DNA of 64,000 bases from contig NC_035444.2 in the NCBI RefSeq assembly GCF_002127325.2, forward strand, positions 34,984,904-35,048,903, in the 5' to 3' direction. Position 1 is the first letter of the stretch. Each line of letters starts with the position of its first letter. The translations under genes were made by a program, and so were the position numbers. Under the pieces are notes generated by a model. That model did not search any database. It saw nothing but the letters and a program-made list of their open reading frames with translations, and was not told the DNA's origin. The stretch comes from Helianthus annuus (lineage: Eukaryota > Streptophyta > Magnoliopsida > Asterales > Asteraceae). Positions 22,484 to 33,790 of this stretch are shown piece after piece.

Positions 22484-23510
22484 TGTTTTTGCCACTTCCC
22501 TAGCCACTAGAGCTAGTAGTAAGCATGCTAAACTCTATTTTACTTCATGTTAGTGTTATGTACAAGTTACACCATCTAAGAAACTAGACTTTAAAGGATG
22601 AAGATATGAAGATCTAACATAATCTAAAGAAAAACAAGTGATTTTAGTGATGTTTGATGTATGTTATGAAGATGTTGATGTTTAATCTTGTGTGTATGTG
22701 AAGATCCATCATGTTAAAGTTTTTAGAAGCTTAGATCTAACAAGTTTAAGCATGGATCTTGAAAGATCCATGTTTAAACTTGAAGATGAACTTGAAAAGC
22801 CTTTATGTAAACTTGAAAAATGATTTTAATGTATGTTCCTGTGTTCTTGAAGTGACTAAGTTTATGTAAGGTTAACTATGAAACTAAACTTCTTAAAAAG
22901 TTTGTGAAAAGTTCATCAAGTAGCTTACATTTGAAAGATTCAAGTATGTTAAGCATGGATCTTGAAAGATCCATGATGAAACTTGATGATGAACATAAAG
23001 ATCTTCAAAATAAACTTAAAATAGTTTTAGAATATGTTGTTCATAGTTTTGAAACCCTAGAACTCATGAATGGCTTATTTTGTAAGTTAAAGTTTCATAT
23101 AAAGATTGTTGAAACCTAACAAGAACACTTGATTTTGGAAGAATGGTGTATGTAAAGTGTAGATCTAAATGACTACACATTTTTAACAAAAATCAAGTTC
23201 ATCATAAGGTTTTACATGATGAGATTAGTGTATGTTACTTGTGAAAATTATGTAAATTGATTTTTGATGATAAAAAGAAAATAAACACATGTTTTGAAAA
23301 CATGGAAAACCTCCATTTTTAGGGGAAACTATGTCAAATTTTTTTATAAAAATTTGACACTTAGAAAAATATAAGTTTTGGTGAAACCTAATCCCCAAAA
23401 ATTCACCTCAAAATATTTATCAAGGTTTCCTAATTTTTGTACAAAATTACAAGCTAAGAAATAAGAATTTCTTCAAGTTAAAATCAATATTAACTATATA
23501 TGTTTTTTGG

Positions 23511-23512
<2 letters not shown>
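22484..23512. other. AT-rich non-coding region
   Basis: Contains related phrases such as AAGCATGGATCTTGAAAGAT at about 22751 and 22951, which give small open frames rich in Lys, Leu and Asp (for example 22904-23119) without any recognisable domain. Probably part of an old retroelement leader; no gene called. Confidence 0.4.

Positions 23513-23581
<69 letters not shown>
23513..23581. repeat. (AT)n microsatellite
   Basis: About 34 AT units without interruption. Confidence 0.95.
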
Positions 23582-23583
<2 letters not shown>

Positions 23584-23908
23584 GTGATCACCAAATTTTG
23601 TGCTAAGTGTATATTATGTGTATTATATGTAGTAGTGTATTAGGATCATGAAAATACACTAAATACTCCCAAAGAGTATCACAAACAAAATACACATAAA
23701 AATACATAACAAATGCCTAAGAATATTCACACAAAATAACCCATGAAAGGGTATATAGACAAATACAAGAATATATATTCACATAAATATATTCCTTAAC
23801 AAATTTTGGACTTGGACAAGTAATGGACAATTTTGGACATAAATATATATTTGGACAAATATATATAACTATTCCCAAGAAATGAGAATTATACAAAAAC
23901 CGGAAAAT

Positions 23909-23911
<3 letters not shown>

Positions 23912-23986
<75 letters not shown>
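23912..23986. repeat. (TA)n microsatellite
   Basis: About 37 TA units; the foldback element at 23987 is inserted in it, since TATATA continues on its other side (24510-24529). Confidence 0.95.
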
Positions 23987-23989
<3 letters not shown>

Positions 23990-24509
23990 AGAAGATCATG
24001 CGAGAACCACCTCTTATTGCGAGAACCGCGAGAACCAATGTGAACACAACCAAAAATGCCTAAAAATAGCTAAAAATCACACAATTTTTTTTAATATTTT
24101 TTATATAAGAATCACTACTTTTCGAACCCAAAAAAAAAATTTAAATTTTTTTTTGGCCACTAAAAGTAGCGATTTGAGCATAAAAAATATTAAAAAAAAA
24201 ATTAGATTTTTTTTTTATTTTTTTAGATTTTTTTTTAGATTTTTTTAGGTTTTTTTGGGATTTAGTTTTTAGCATTTTAGCTTGGTTGGGGGGGGGGGGG
24301 TTTAGGTTTTTTTTTTTTTTGGGGGTGGGGGGGGGTTAGGTTTTTTGGGGGTTTTAGTTTTTAGCATTTAGCTTGGGGGGGGGTTAGGTTTTTTTTTTGG
24401 GGGGGGGTGGGGGTTAGGTTTTTTTAGGTTTTTTTAGCTATTTTAGGTTGTGTTCACATTGGTTCTCGCGGTTCTCGCAATAAATGGAGTTCTCGCATGA
24501 GCCCCTCCC
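23987..24509. mobile_element. Foldback MITE with GCGAGAACC termini
   Basis: Left arm (23987-24051) reads GGGAGAAGATCATGCGAGAA and continues with GCGAGAACCGCGAGAACC; the right arm (24444-24509) is its complement with few mismatches. Each tip abuts TATATA. The interior has long T runs alternating with G runs (G9 to G14, 24283-24420). The termini resemble those at 6250 and 24841, so these may be one family. Confidence 0.75.
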
Positions 24510-24529
24510 TATATATATATATATATATA

Positions 24530-24790
24530 GGGAAAGGTTAACATACAAAAGTCCGTATCCTACTTCACGTACGCGACGCGACGCGCTCAACCATCAGATC
24601 TGGGCAATAATCACGCATGGAAGCCCTAATAACGCATGGGAGCAGTTTTTGGGTGATAATCACGCATGGGAGGTGATAATCACGCATGGAGGTGATAATC
24701 ACGCACGTTATAATGGTGAAAAAAATAATTACGCACGTTATAAATTCTGTCACGTATGTTAATGTAGGTTAAGCCATTTTGTACATTATA
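24530..24790. mobile_element. Non-autonomous DNA element with ATAATCACGCATGG repeats
   Basis: Starts GGGAAAGGTTAACATAC and contains the phrase ACGTACGCGA and CATCAGATCT, shared with the larger element at 40330-41043, then four or five copies of GATAATCACGCATGG-like words. The right tip (CATTTTGTACATTATA) is only loosely complementary to the left, so borders are approximate. Confidence 0.5.
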
Positions 24791-24793
24791 CTT

Positions 24794-24840
<47 letters not shown>
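24791..24840. repeat. (CT)n and (TA)n microsatellite
   Basis: About 15 CT units followed by about 10 TA units, separating two DNA elements. Confidence 0.9.
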
Positions 24841-24841
<1 letters not shown>

Positions 24842-25141
24842 GAATTGCGCTAAAATAAGAACTACCTCTAGTTGTAAGAACCGTGAGAACTACTTGATCC
24901 GGGGCGAGTTGGACCAAAATTTTTTTTTCATAAACGTAGATGCGTGTATTATAAACACATTTGTAAAAAAAATTCAAAAAAAAAATGTCGTGTGTGTAGT
25001 TTTGAGCACCACAAGTTTGTGTTTACGGGTACCGTAAATTTTCCGGTAAGATTTACGGTACCCGTAAACACAAACTTGTGGTGCTCAAAACTACACACAC
25101 GGCATTTTTTTTTTTGAATTTTTTACTTACAAATGTGTCTT
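24841..25141. mobile_element. Foldback element with a very long hairpin
   Basis: After a GAGAACTA-type left end, the segments 24955-25040 and 25052-25138 are almost perfect inverted repeats around a spacer of about a dozen bases (CGTAAATTTTCCGGTAAGA at the turn). The right end lacks the counterpart of the left tip, so the element seems truncated on the right. Confidence 0.7.
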
Positions 25142-25825
25142 AGTGGATCTCGACAAAAATGCCTAGGTTTGGTGGCTTCCTATGTCGTGACATATGTTAA
25201 TGTCCTCGCGAAACATTAGCGATCTCGTATTCCTTACATTTACAAAGCACAGTTTACATATACGTTTTACAAATTACATACCATGTTTTCATACAAATAT
25301 ACAAACATTCTATACGAAAACTGCATGAATTAATACCAACTTTTATTGACGATTTTCTAAAACTTACATGTATTTCAGGTAACTAAGTGGATGTACGTGC
25401 GGTGTCCTTGCTCAAGATGGTCGTTTTGGGTTCAAGTGTTTATGTGTCAATGCTTCGTTGCCACTTTTGTAGGATTTGTTTGTTATATCCCGCCTTTTGC
25501 GAAGATATAATGAACAAAACCTTGATATTTGTTTTTGAAATGGTGTTGTAGACTTTTTCAAACAATTATCTTATGTCGTGTCGTAAACTTAAACTTAACT
25601 TTTGTTTTGGATGATAAACTATCAATGGTAATCTGAAGTTATTTTACATTCATGTAGTATGTTTACTTATCGTATGCAATGAGAACCTTTCAGATCACAC
25701 CTCGTGCTTCCGCCTTAGAAAGGGGTGTGACAAAATCACACACGCGTAATAGAGTGTTAACTCGTCAAATTAGACCGAAACATAATATATTATATGGAAA
25801 AGGATAAATAAGTCGAAACGTCGAG
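25142..25825. other. Decayed retroelement sequence ending in an LTR-like terminus
   Basis: No coding frame. The end of the AT-rich part, GAAAGGGGTGTGACA at about 25718-25732, matches the style of gypsy LTR 3' ends seen elsewhere in the window (GGGGTGTGACA or GGTGTTACA). A matching start was not found. Confidence 0.4.
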
Positions 25826-25830
25826 GTTGT

Positions 25831-26633
25831 TGTTGGATCTACAAAAGAAGAGATGATTGTAAAATCCAAAACATGTTACATTGATCAAGAAATAAACAAG
25901 TTTTGATATGGATCTTCTCCCAAAGATACTGAATCTTGAACATTAACAACACATTTGTTTGAAGACTCCGATAATCTGTTGAAGACATGAAACCACTATT
26001 GAAGAAGAAGAAGAAAAATCTGTTCAATGGCCAAAGGCTCATTGAAAACAAAACACTGTTATAGAAAACCAAACATCTGTTTTGGCCTAAACAAATGTTT
26101 GGATCAAGCCAACAGAAATTTAAAGAACAATCTTTTTAGTGTAATAGTGTATGTTTAAATGGATGTTAGTAGTCCTACAACAGTTGTTACATTCCATCTG
26201 ATGTTTCTAACATCTGGGGAATCTTTTCTGTTGATGTCAGCTCTGATTACCAACAGATGTTTGTACTTTGTATAAATGATCTATCTGTTAGAGATCTAAC
26301 TATCACATCACACACATTCCTTTTGTACGAACATCATAGTTAAGTGATGAGGCTGAGGTGGAGTTGTATAATCACTTCTGTAATTGTAATCCTTTGATTA
26401 TTAATAAAAACAGTTTTGATAAGCTTTCTATTCTTGTGTTTGTCTTTACATTCTACTGCATTACTTATTACTATTACTATTACTATTACTATTACTATTA
26501 CTATTACTATTACTATTACTATTACTATTACTATTACTATTACTATTACTATTACTATTATTATCCATAACTTTATCAACATTCCCTATTTTGTCACTTG
26601 GAATAAACACAAGTTAAAACTTAGATCCTTACG
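25831..26633 (+). mobile_element. Solo copia LTR with GTTGT target duplication
   Basis: Starts TGTTGGATCT and ends CCTTACG, flanked by GTTGT on both sides (25826-25830 and 26634-26638). It aligns in general outline with the copia LTR at 53295-54014: both carry TTGTACGAAC, GAGGCTGAG(G)GGGAGT-like words and ACAGATGT-type repeats. The last base differs from the canonical CA end. A hexanucleotide repeat has expanded inside it. Confidence 0.7.
26463..26560. repeat. (ATTACT)n hexanucleotide microsatellite
   Basis: About 16 uninterrupted copies. Open frames over it (poly-Tyr, Ile-Thr, Ile-Val) are artefacts of the repeat. Confidence 0.95.
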
Positions 26634-26686
26634 GTTGTAAACAATAATAAGTTTCTTGGTGTGTGTGTGTGTGTGGGGGGGGGGGG

Positions 26687-29600
26687 TGTCACACCCCGAT
26701 CTCCACGTGTCACCGGTGGGCCCGGTGGGGGTAACGTGACGTAGTTGATAACATCATAGTCAAACAACACAATATATAAATGCACAGCGGAAGCAGAAAT
26801 AGATTCATTTCAACTTTACATAAACGTAATATTTAATATCACAAGTAGTTGAAACGGATCCACAGGCGGATCAAATAAAATAAGATAAATGTTCAACAGA
26901 CTTTAGACGCCTAGAACTTGCAAGATTCTTTACTAACGCCCTGAGCAGCTTCCAGCCTATTACGTACTTGTACCTGTCACTTAGACTTTGGAAAATACGT
27001 CAGTTTTCACTGGTAAATACACTCAACTGACTCATTTGAAAAGAGTTTATGAAAATTGGTTTAGGCGCACAAGGCACAAAACTATTTTGACACTTGATTA
27101 AAATGCACAAGGCAATATTAATCTTTTATACTTGGGACAAACTATATCTCATGTTATCAGTTTTACATAACTTGCTCTACATACGGGGCCCGGTCCTATG
27201 CCGGTTCAAGATTAACCGACACACCACTATTCCCTTATTGGGAATCCCATAATGGGTATAATCAAGTAATAAGCATGAAGCATCTGTCAGGTGTATGCCT
27301 ACACCCCGTGCTTAGGTCGTGGCCATTTGCAATTAATGAGTCAAGGATATCCAGGACACGGTCGCATTAACCCCCAATGTTTCAGTCAAGCAATACGAAT
27401 TAAAACAGGTTATTTGAATTTCCCGACACATTGGTCTTCGAATCCCATACCTGACCATGCGGTATTTATATTACCGTATCCCAAGCCCGTAATAGGGAAA
27501 ATAAGTTAAGAGTATTTACCTGAGCTAGCTCCTGTCTTAAATAGCAAGAATTATAATAACTCAGCCGTATTCACTTAAGTAAGCGTAGGTACAATTTACC
27601 GGAAGGCTCTAGTCTGGAACGATGGTATAAATAACCAATTAGAATACTAACGGGTCTTTAATTAAGCCTAAGCTTAGACCGGTTAGTTTTAAGGAAATAT
27701 ACGGTTTACGCACGATTAAGCGAAGACCGGATAGAACGTGATTTAGACCCGACAAGTTTGAATACTTGTATAATATGGGTATACTAAATACATTCTGGAT
27801 TTTGAAATAAAAAATGATATCGTTTGACCCGTTTCGGTCAATTTACGCAAACTAGTTACGTAACCCGAACCGAACGCAAAAAGGGCGATACGGGTAGACA
27901 AATGATTCAAATGCAAGTTCCCTGATATAATATGCTTTAAATATGATATAATATCAGTAAGTTATGTTCTATATTGCCCGGAAGAATTTTAAACTCAATT
28001 TATGCCTTAGAAGGGCATTTTGGTCATTTAAAAGATAATAAAAGAGTAAAATTAGAAATCTGAGTTTCGGGTCTGGTTCATACAGTAAATATACTTAATA
28101 TAACATATTATATCAGTAGGGTATGACCCATATATCAAATTTATCATTTAAAATCAAACTATGCACCGTAGGGGTATTTTAGTAATTTCACAAGGGCTAA
28201 AAACGCCAAAACTGGAAATCTGAGTTCATATACTTATACTTACTGTTATTATATGAAAATATGCAAATTACATCAGTAGGTATAAGTCTTATATGTTTAA
28301 AATGAGTATAACGCTTACTATGCGCTTAAAATGCTAAAAATGCGATTTAAGGGCGTTTTCGGGTTTTCACAAAAAATCTGAGATTTTTATATTTCCAGAA
28401 TAGTTAAAATAATTTATTTAACATTTGAAATCAGTAGAAAAAGGTTTCGGGTCAAAAGGATGTGTAAAACTCATTTTATGACTAAAACGGTCAAAACCGA
28501 CATAAGCCGAAATGACTAGGCGATCTAGGATCCGTTCAGCCAAAAATTAATTAAAAATCATCAAAATTCCCAGAATATTATAATACATCAGTTGGTAAAA
28601 AGTTTCGTATCAAAACGTGGCCAGAAACGGGTTCTACGCGAAAAGGACCGTTTATGTAAATTTATAATATAGTTTTACGCTAATGGCCATAACTCAAAAT
28701 CTGGACCACCAACTGATCCGAAATTTTCGGTGCAAGTTTATATATTAGAAATAAAGATTTCTACTCTTTCACTGTTCCAAAAATCACGTTTTATATCAAA
28801 AAGGGCAAGATAGTCAACTTTATGCATAAATCGGAAACATGCATTCGAATAGGCTAAACATAGACTTAATCAACAAAAATTCCAGAAGGTTTAACCAAAA
28901 TAAAAATGGTCAAAAATACTTTCCAATACAGATCTCGAACATGCATGTACGAATCCGAATTGATAGTCTACGAAATAGTCGTTTTACAAGACTTTCGGTT
29001 CCGATTCGTGTCTATACTATAGATTGTCGAGTGGATGATGATTAAAACACATTCTCATATGTTTTACAAGTCATTTTTAATGATCAATCAGGTTGCATGT
29101 CATCTATATCATTAATCATGTTATTTTTCACAAAAATCGCTTCTGTTGACTTTTTAGAAATAGGTTTGACTCGACATTTAGCATGCATGTAGTGGGAATC
29201 AGAGAGTGCCCTTTAGAGGGTTTGTTTCCCACATAAATACCAATCTATAACAAGTTTCAATTCGAGAAATGACTGAAAGAAATCCGTTTAATCAGAAAGT
29301 CAAAGGTTATGAACACCCAGTTTGACTTTTAGCAATTAACACAACAAGAACGGATTAAAGAACGAATTTGAAAGCTTACAAGAGTCCTATAGGTGTTTAA
29401 TGAACACTAGGAGTCGGCCTTGTTGATCAGATTTCCTCCAGAAAGCTGCCTTGAAGTTCTTGAAGGTTGAGAGCACTTGTTCTTCAATGGTAAATGATCA
29501 AAATGAGATCAAAACCTGATTTAAACCCATAAATTCGAGGCCACTATAGTAGTAGGCATGCATGGCATGTTATTGGGTTAATTGGAGGTGCAAATGAGCT

Positions 29601-30311
29601 GTATGGCACTTGAAATCGGACCCAAATCAACCATTTTCGAATTTCTGTTCGCTGGGCAACCCACGCGGCCCGCTTGGGCTTTCCCAGGCGGGTCGCCTGA
29701 CCCTCCTGATCAGCCAACAACTTTTAAACATTGACAGAAATGACCCCTGAACTTGTACGCGATGTTTCGGCTACTTTTCTCGACCCGTAAACCCCCAAAC
29801 TTGGTTTCTAAGAACCTTAGGACTTTTACCAACATGGTAATGTCCTCGGATAACTTTGCGCTCAACCGAAAAGCCATGAAATTCGACGTTGACGCTTTTA
29901 GTCCCTTAAGTACGGTTTTGGCCATAACTTTCTCATACGTTGACGAAATTTCATGAAATTTTTACCACATATTCTAGTGAGTATATTTTAGCTATACAAA
30001 GCTTCGGGTCTGCCAAAAGTTCACTCAGAGGTATAAATTAAACATGTTGACACTTTTGGCCCCTATAGTTTGAAATACTTCACTTTTGTGCAATTTCCGC
30101 GTCGTATGATCCATGAACCATCCGTTAAAGGTTATGAACATTATGTGGGGTTATCATAGAGCCTATTTATCCATTGTTGACACTTTGGACCCTTACGTTC
30201 CATAGTTTTCACTGTTTGTCACTTTTAGTCCCTCTAAAGTATGTTTTCACATCACGGAACCTTATGACACGTGTCAAGACATTATTGGACGAAATTTTTC
30301 GAGGTGTTACA
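26687..30311 (-). repeat. 3' LTR of Tekay-1 (3625 bp)
   Basis: Plus strand starts TGTCACACCCCGATC and ends GAGGTGTTACA. Nearly identical to 36659-40281; differences seen at 28971 (T against C), 29556 (A against G) and an extra GT near 30135. A GC-rich patch at 29660-29705 contains GCGGCCCGC and GCGGGTCGC. Confidence 0.95.
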
Positions 30312-31196
30312 TCCTCACCCCCTTAAAAGAAATCTCGACCCCGAGATTTATTCAAACAAATGGGGATATTTTTCTTTCATCGTGGATTCCACTTCCCACG
30401 TGTATTCGGGTCCTCTACGGGCATCCCGCTTGACCTTAACAATAGGCACGTGCTTCCCTCGAAGCTTCTTTACCTGTCGATCCTCAATCGACAAAGGTTT
30501 TTCCAAAGTTTTTAGACTTTCGTCTATGTGTATCTGTGTGCGGTATAACCAGTGATTCGTCAGCGAAACACTTCTTCAAATTACAGATGTGGAACGCATT
30601 ATGTATAGCGCTAAGTTCTTCAGGCAAGTTTAACTTATAAGCGACTGCTCCGACACGTTCGATTATCTCGAAAGGTCCTATGTATCTCGGGCTTAGCTTG
30701 CCTTTCTTTCCAAATCGCATTACACCTTTCCAAGGTGATACCTTAAGCAACACTTTTTCACCCACATCGAAGTGAAAATCCTTGCGCTCAGGATCCGCAT
30801 AACTTTTCTGCTTATCCCTGGCAGCTTTCAAACGATCACGGATCTGAACGATCTTGTCTGTCGTCTCAAAGACGATATCTGGTCCTGACAACTGGACATC
30901 TCCAACTTCTGCCCAACAGATGGGCGATCTACACTTTCTACCGCATAAGCCTCAAAAGGCGCGGCCCTAATACTAGTGTGGTAGATATTTTTATAGGAGA
31001 ACTCTATCAAGAGTAGGTGGTTATCCCAACTGCCACCTAAACTAATCACACATGCTCGAAGCATGTCTTCCAATGTTTGGATGGTACGCTCACTCTGTCC
31101 GTCTGTCTGCCATCCGTTATGTGATAGTGCTTCTTGACTTATTGGCGAAACATATCCTTTAATTCTTAGGGTGCAATACATCGCGAGCTCCACCAA
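30312..31196 (-). pseudogene. pol 3' remnant: integrase core end and C-terminal domain
   Basis: Readable in pieces in different frames: the integrase stretch around TDGQSERT (near 31095), then after a frameshift the conserved C-terminal part ([20 protein letters not shown], followed by the RYIGPFE and [10 protein letters not shown] stretches), then another frameshift before the chromodomain-like tail (30312-30480). It closely resembles the corresponding part of the element at 59091-63638. Frameshifts make it inactive. Confidence 0.85.
30330..30349 (-). other. Stem-loop before the 3' LTR (Tekay-1)
   Basis: Eight-base arms AAATCTCG and CGAGATTT with a four-base loop, 18 nt from the LTR border and directly upstream of the polypurine tract in the sense direction. 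Confidence 0.7.
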
Positions 31197-32629
31197 GCTT
31201 CTTAAATAGGTTTTAGCTCATAAGTTATTTGATCTTGATATATTCGATTACTTCGAATGATTTCATACATTCAGAGCTTACTAGCCTGACAGTTAACAGA
31301 TTGGCACACCTTTCCAGGGTGATATCTTTTGTTGAACCTTATTTCTTAACAAGAACTTAGGAGGTTTGCTATTTCCATGAATCCTTGATTCTCTGCCGAA
31401 TACTGGCAACTTATAGATGGTTATGGATTTGCTCAATCCTATTCGTTGTTTCCAAGGCAACTTTTAGATCCTGATAATTGGACTTACCAATTTTCTGTCT
31501 AGCAATAGATGTTTAACATCTTATCTGTACAAGGTTTCCCAAAGGTGCAGCCTTGATACTTATATAACAACTATTATAGACAAGCCATTCTTAAGGTGAG
31601 ATGGTTATTCCAATCACTGCTTAAAACTAACCTTAAGGGGTAGCTAATCTTTTAAGTCAGTCGAAGAAATCGACGATCCTGGGCGGCAATTGGGGATTCC
31701 TAGATATTGCCTAAATAGGGTGGCGGTAATCAATGCATAAGCAAGAGGAACCGTCTTTCTTATTTACTAAAATCGGAGTTCTTAGAACTTTGAATTTTGG
31801 CTTTACGAAACCTTATCCAAAACTTATGGATTTGGCTCTTAGTTCTTCCTGTTTCGCTGGTAATAACAGATATAAGATTCTTACAATAACTGCAGCCCTA
31901 AGCGGGATGTTTGTCCTAACACCCTCTTGCCTCTCAGAAGGTAAACATGGTAATTCTTATAAAGAAGCTAATTATGACACTTAGAGGTGTCAGAGATTTC
32001 CGTATTCTCAGACTTTAGCTTATCTATCGCTTTCGGTGTCAGATAAATGACATATTCCCTTTACCATTACAAGGATGCCCTAAGTAGAGATACTTATAAG
32101 GACATTTTTATATTGGATATCTCCTTTGAATACTACTAGTCGACTTTAGTACAATATGACCATTGGAATATCTTCGGGGATCCCATGCATTAAACCTCCA
32201 TACTGATCAGGCATGGAAGCAATCTATGGGGCACACTAGGATACGCAAATCCTCATATGGTACTCTTATCAAACATAGTTTGGCATTCGCAGACGATAGA
32301 AAACAATGAGGAAAAATAATAAAATAAAATAATTAGTATATATTGTCGTACTCCTTCTGGGGAAGAGTACTCCAGATTCTTATGAAAGGATTATCTCCGA
32401 GGATGGGAGAGAGGTCATTAAAGATTCCATTGGTAAATTATACCTCATATTTAATATATGAAGTCCTTATGAATGTAATCCAGAGTTTGCTAAGCTTATG
32501 GTTTGCTAAAGATTTATTATCCCTTGCATCAATGCAAAAATACTTGGCAGTCATTATCAATGCTAAATGGTATAGGACGTACCTATTGCTATTATCGATG
32601 TGCACTGTCGCAGGTATTCAACCGGTAGT
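31197..32629 (-). pseudogene. Decayed protease and reverse transcriptase remnants
   Basis: No long frame. Two islands still align by eye with the intact relative: 31735-31990 corresponds to the RT region around 61660-61800 (plus-strand words CGTCTTTCTTATTTAC against CGTCCTTCTTCTTTAC), and 32480-32600 to the protease region around 62290-62400. RNase H and the front of integrase are not recognisable. Divergence is far greater than in the flanking gag and integrase tail, suggesting a mosaic. Confidence 0.55.
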
Positions 32630-33790
32630 CTAGGCGGTTCCTTTCTTATCCTTCCCAGACCTAGCTGCTCCTTTCTTGGCAGCCATAGGGCAATTAGTAC
32701 TGATGTGCCCCTTTTCACCACAGCTGAAACAGTTTGCATCCTTCATGTCCCTACATTCGTGGGACTGGTGGCCAGTTCTTTTACAGATGCCACATTGCTT
32801 TATCTTTTGGCTTAATCGACACTGCCCCCAATGTCTTCTTTTACAGGTTTTGCATGTAGGCTTTTTGTTGGAATCCTGTTGGTTATTGTTGAGCTTGGAT
32901 TTGCTCTTCTTAGGATTCTGAGAGTTATCCTCCTCCCTTTGTCTTTTGTCATTAGTTTCATTCATGAACGACTTTTGTCTCACTACATCTAGAGTGAGAG
33001 ACAAGGATAGATCTACAGCTGACCTGTAGTTGGTTGGCCTTGAAGCCTTAACATCCCCTTTTATTTCTGGTGCTAAACCACCGATGAAACGCGCAATGCG
33101 TTTTGGTTCCGGGGTAATTAAGTAGGGTACCAGTCTAGATAGGGAGTTGAAGTCGGTAACATATTGCTGACAATTTAGGTTTTTCATTGTGAGATTCAGA
33201 AAATCTGTCTCCACCTTTTCCACTTCGTGTTGTGGACAGTAGTTCTCTTTGATAAGGTCCGCAAACTTGGACCATCCCATAAGGTATAGGGGAATTTTCC
33301 CCGTGGACTGCATCATGGCCTTCCACCATACAAGAGCCTCTCCTTTAAAAGATTGTGAAACAAATTTTACTACGTCTTTATCAGCACAATCGCTGATGTC
33401 CACAACCGTTTCCATTTCCTCAAGCCATTCCATAGCATCAATTGCTCCTTTTTCGCCATTAAAATCTCTGGGTTTGCATGAGACGAAATATTTGTAGGTG
33501 CACCCGCCCTCAGTTGAACGGGGCTCATCATAGAGTACTAACTCCTGAGGTTTGTTCTTTTCATCTGAAGAGTGAACGGAGCTCTCCTTACGAGCCGATG
33601 TATGCGTTTCCGTATGGATCTTTGAGTGAGTGACACTTGGTTCCTTTTTGTTCTCAAGGACCTTATCCACAACTTCACTAATTGTTGCGCTAATCAAGGC
33701 CTGAAGAGTAGTGCCATTAACATTTATATTTATACTTGCATTCTTGTTTTTAGCCACCGTATTGCTGTGTGCTTCGTCGGAAACCTCCAT
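32630..33790 (-). CDS. Gag protein of Tekay-1 (386 residues, intact frame)
   Basis: Nucleocapsid/capsid precursor of a Ty3/gypsy element. The start ATG is at 33790 (MEVSDEAHS). A variable, Lys/Ser-rich N-terminus is followed by the gag domain with [11 protein letters not shown], the GEALVWW motif, [11 protein letters not shown] and RIARFIGGL, then cysteine clusters near the C-terminus including the CCHC zinc knuckle CFSCGEKGHISTNC. It ends after a basic tail at a TAG. Its counterpart in the element at 60867-63638 is not terminated here but continues into protease. The frame is fully open although pol is destroyed; the protein might still assemble particles. Confidence 0.9.
   Translation of the reverse strand: MEVSDEAHSNTVAKNKNASININVNGTTLQALISATISEVVDKVLENKKEPSVTHSKIHTETHTSARKESSVHSSDEKNKPQELVLYDEPRSTEGGCTYKYFVSCKPRDFNGEKGAIDAMEWLEEMETVVDISDCADKDVVKFVSQSFKGEALVWWKAMMQSTGKIPLYLMGWSKFADLIKENYCPQHEVEKVETDFLNLTMKNLNCQQYVTDFNSLSRLVPYLITPEPKRIARFIGGLAPEIKGDVKASRPTNYRSAVDLSLSLTLDVVRQKSFMNETNDKRQREEDNSQNPKKSKSKLNNNQQDSNKKPTCKTCKRRHWGQCRLSQKIKQCGICKRTGHQSHECRDMKDANCFSCGEKGHISTNCPMAAKKGAARSGKDKKGTA

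Noticed and set aside
24283..24420. Interstitial telomere-like repeat (GGGTTTAGG-like words)
   Set aside because: Words are irregular T and G runs inside a foldback MITE, not a TTTAGGG array.
26340..26640. Poly-Tyr, Ile-Thr and Ile-Val frames
   Set aside because: Produced by the ATTACT hexanucleotide repeat.
27291..27509. 72-codon frame duplicated at 37263-37481
   Set aside because: Identical because both lie in the two LTRs of Tekay-1; no domain and no promoter.
32343..32633. Plus-strand 96-codon frame
   Set aside because: It is antisense to decayed protease sequence of Tekay-1 and has no domain.
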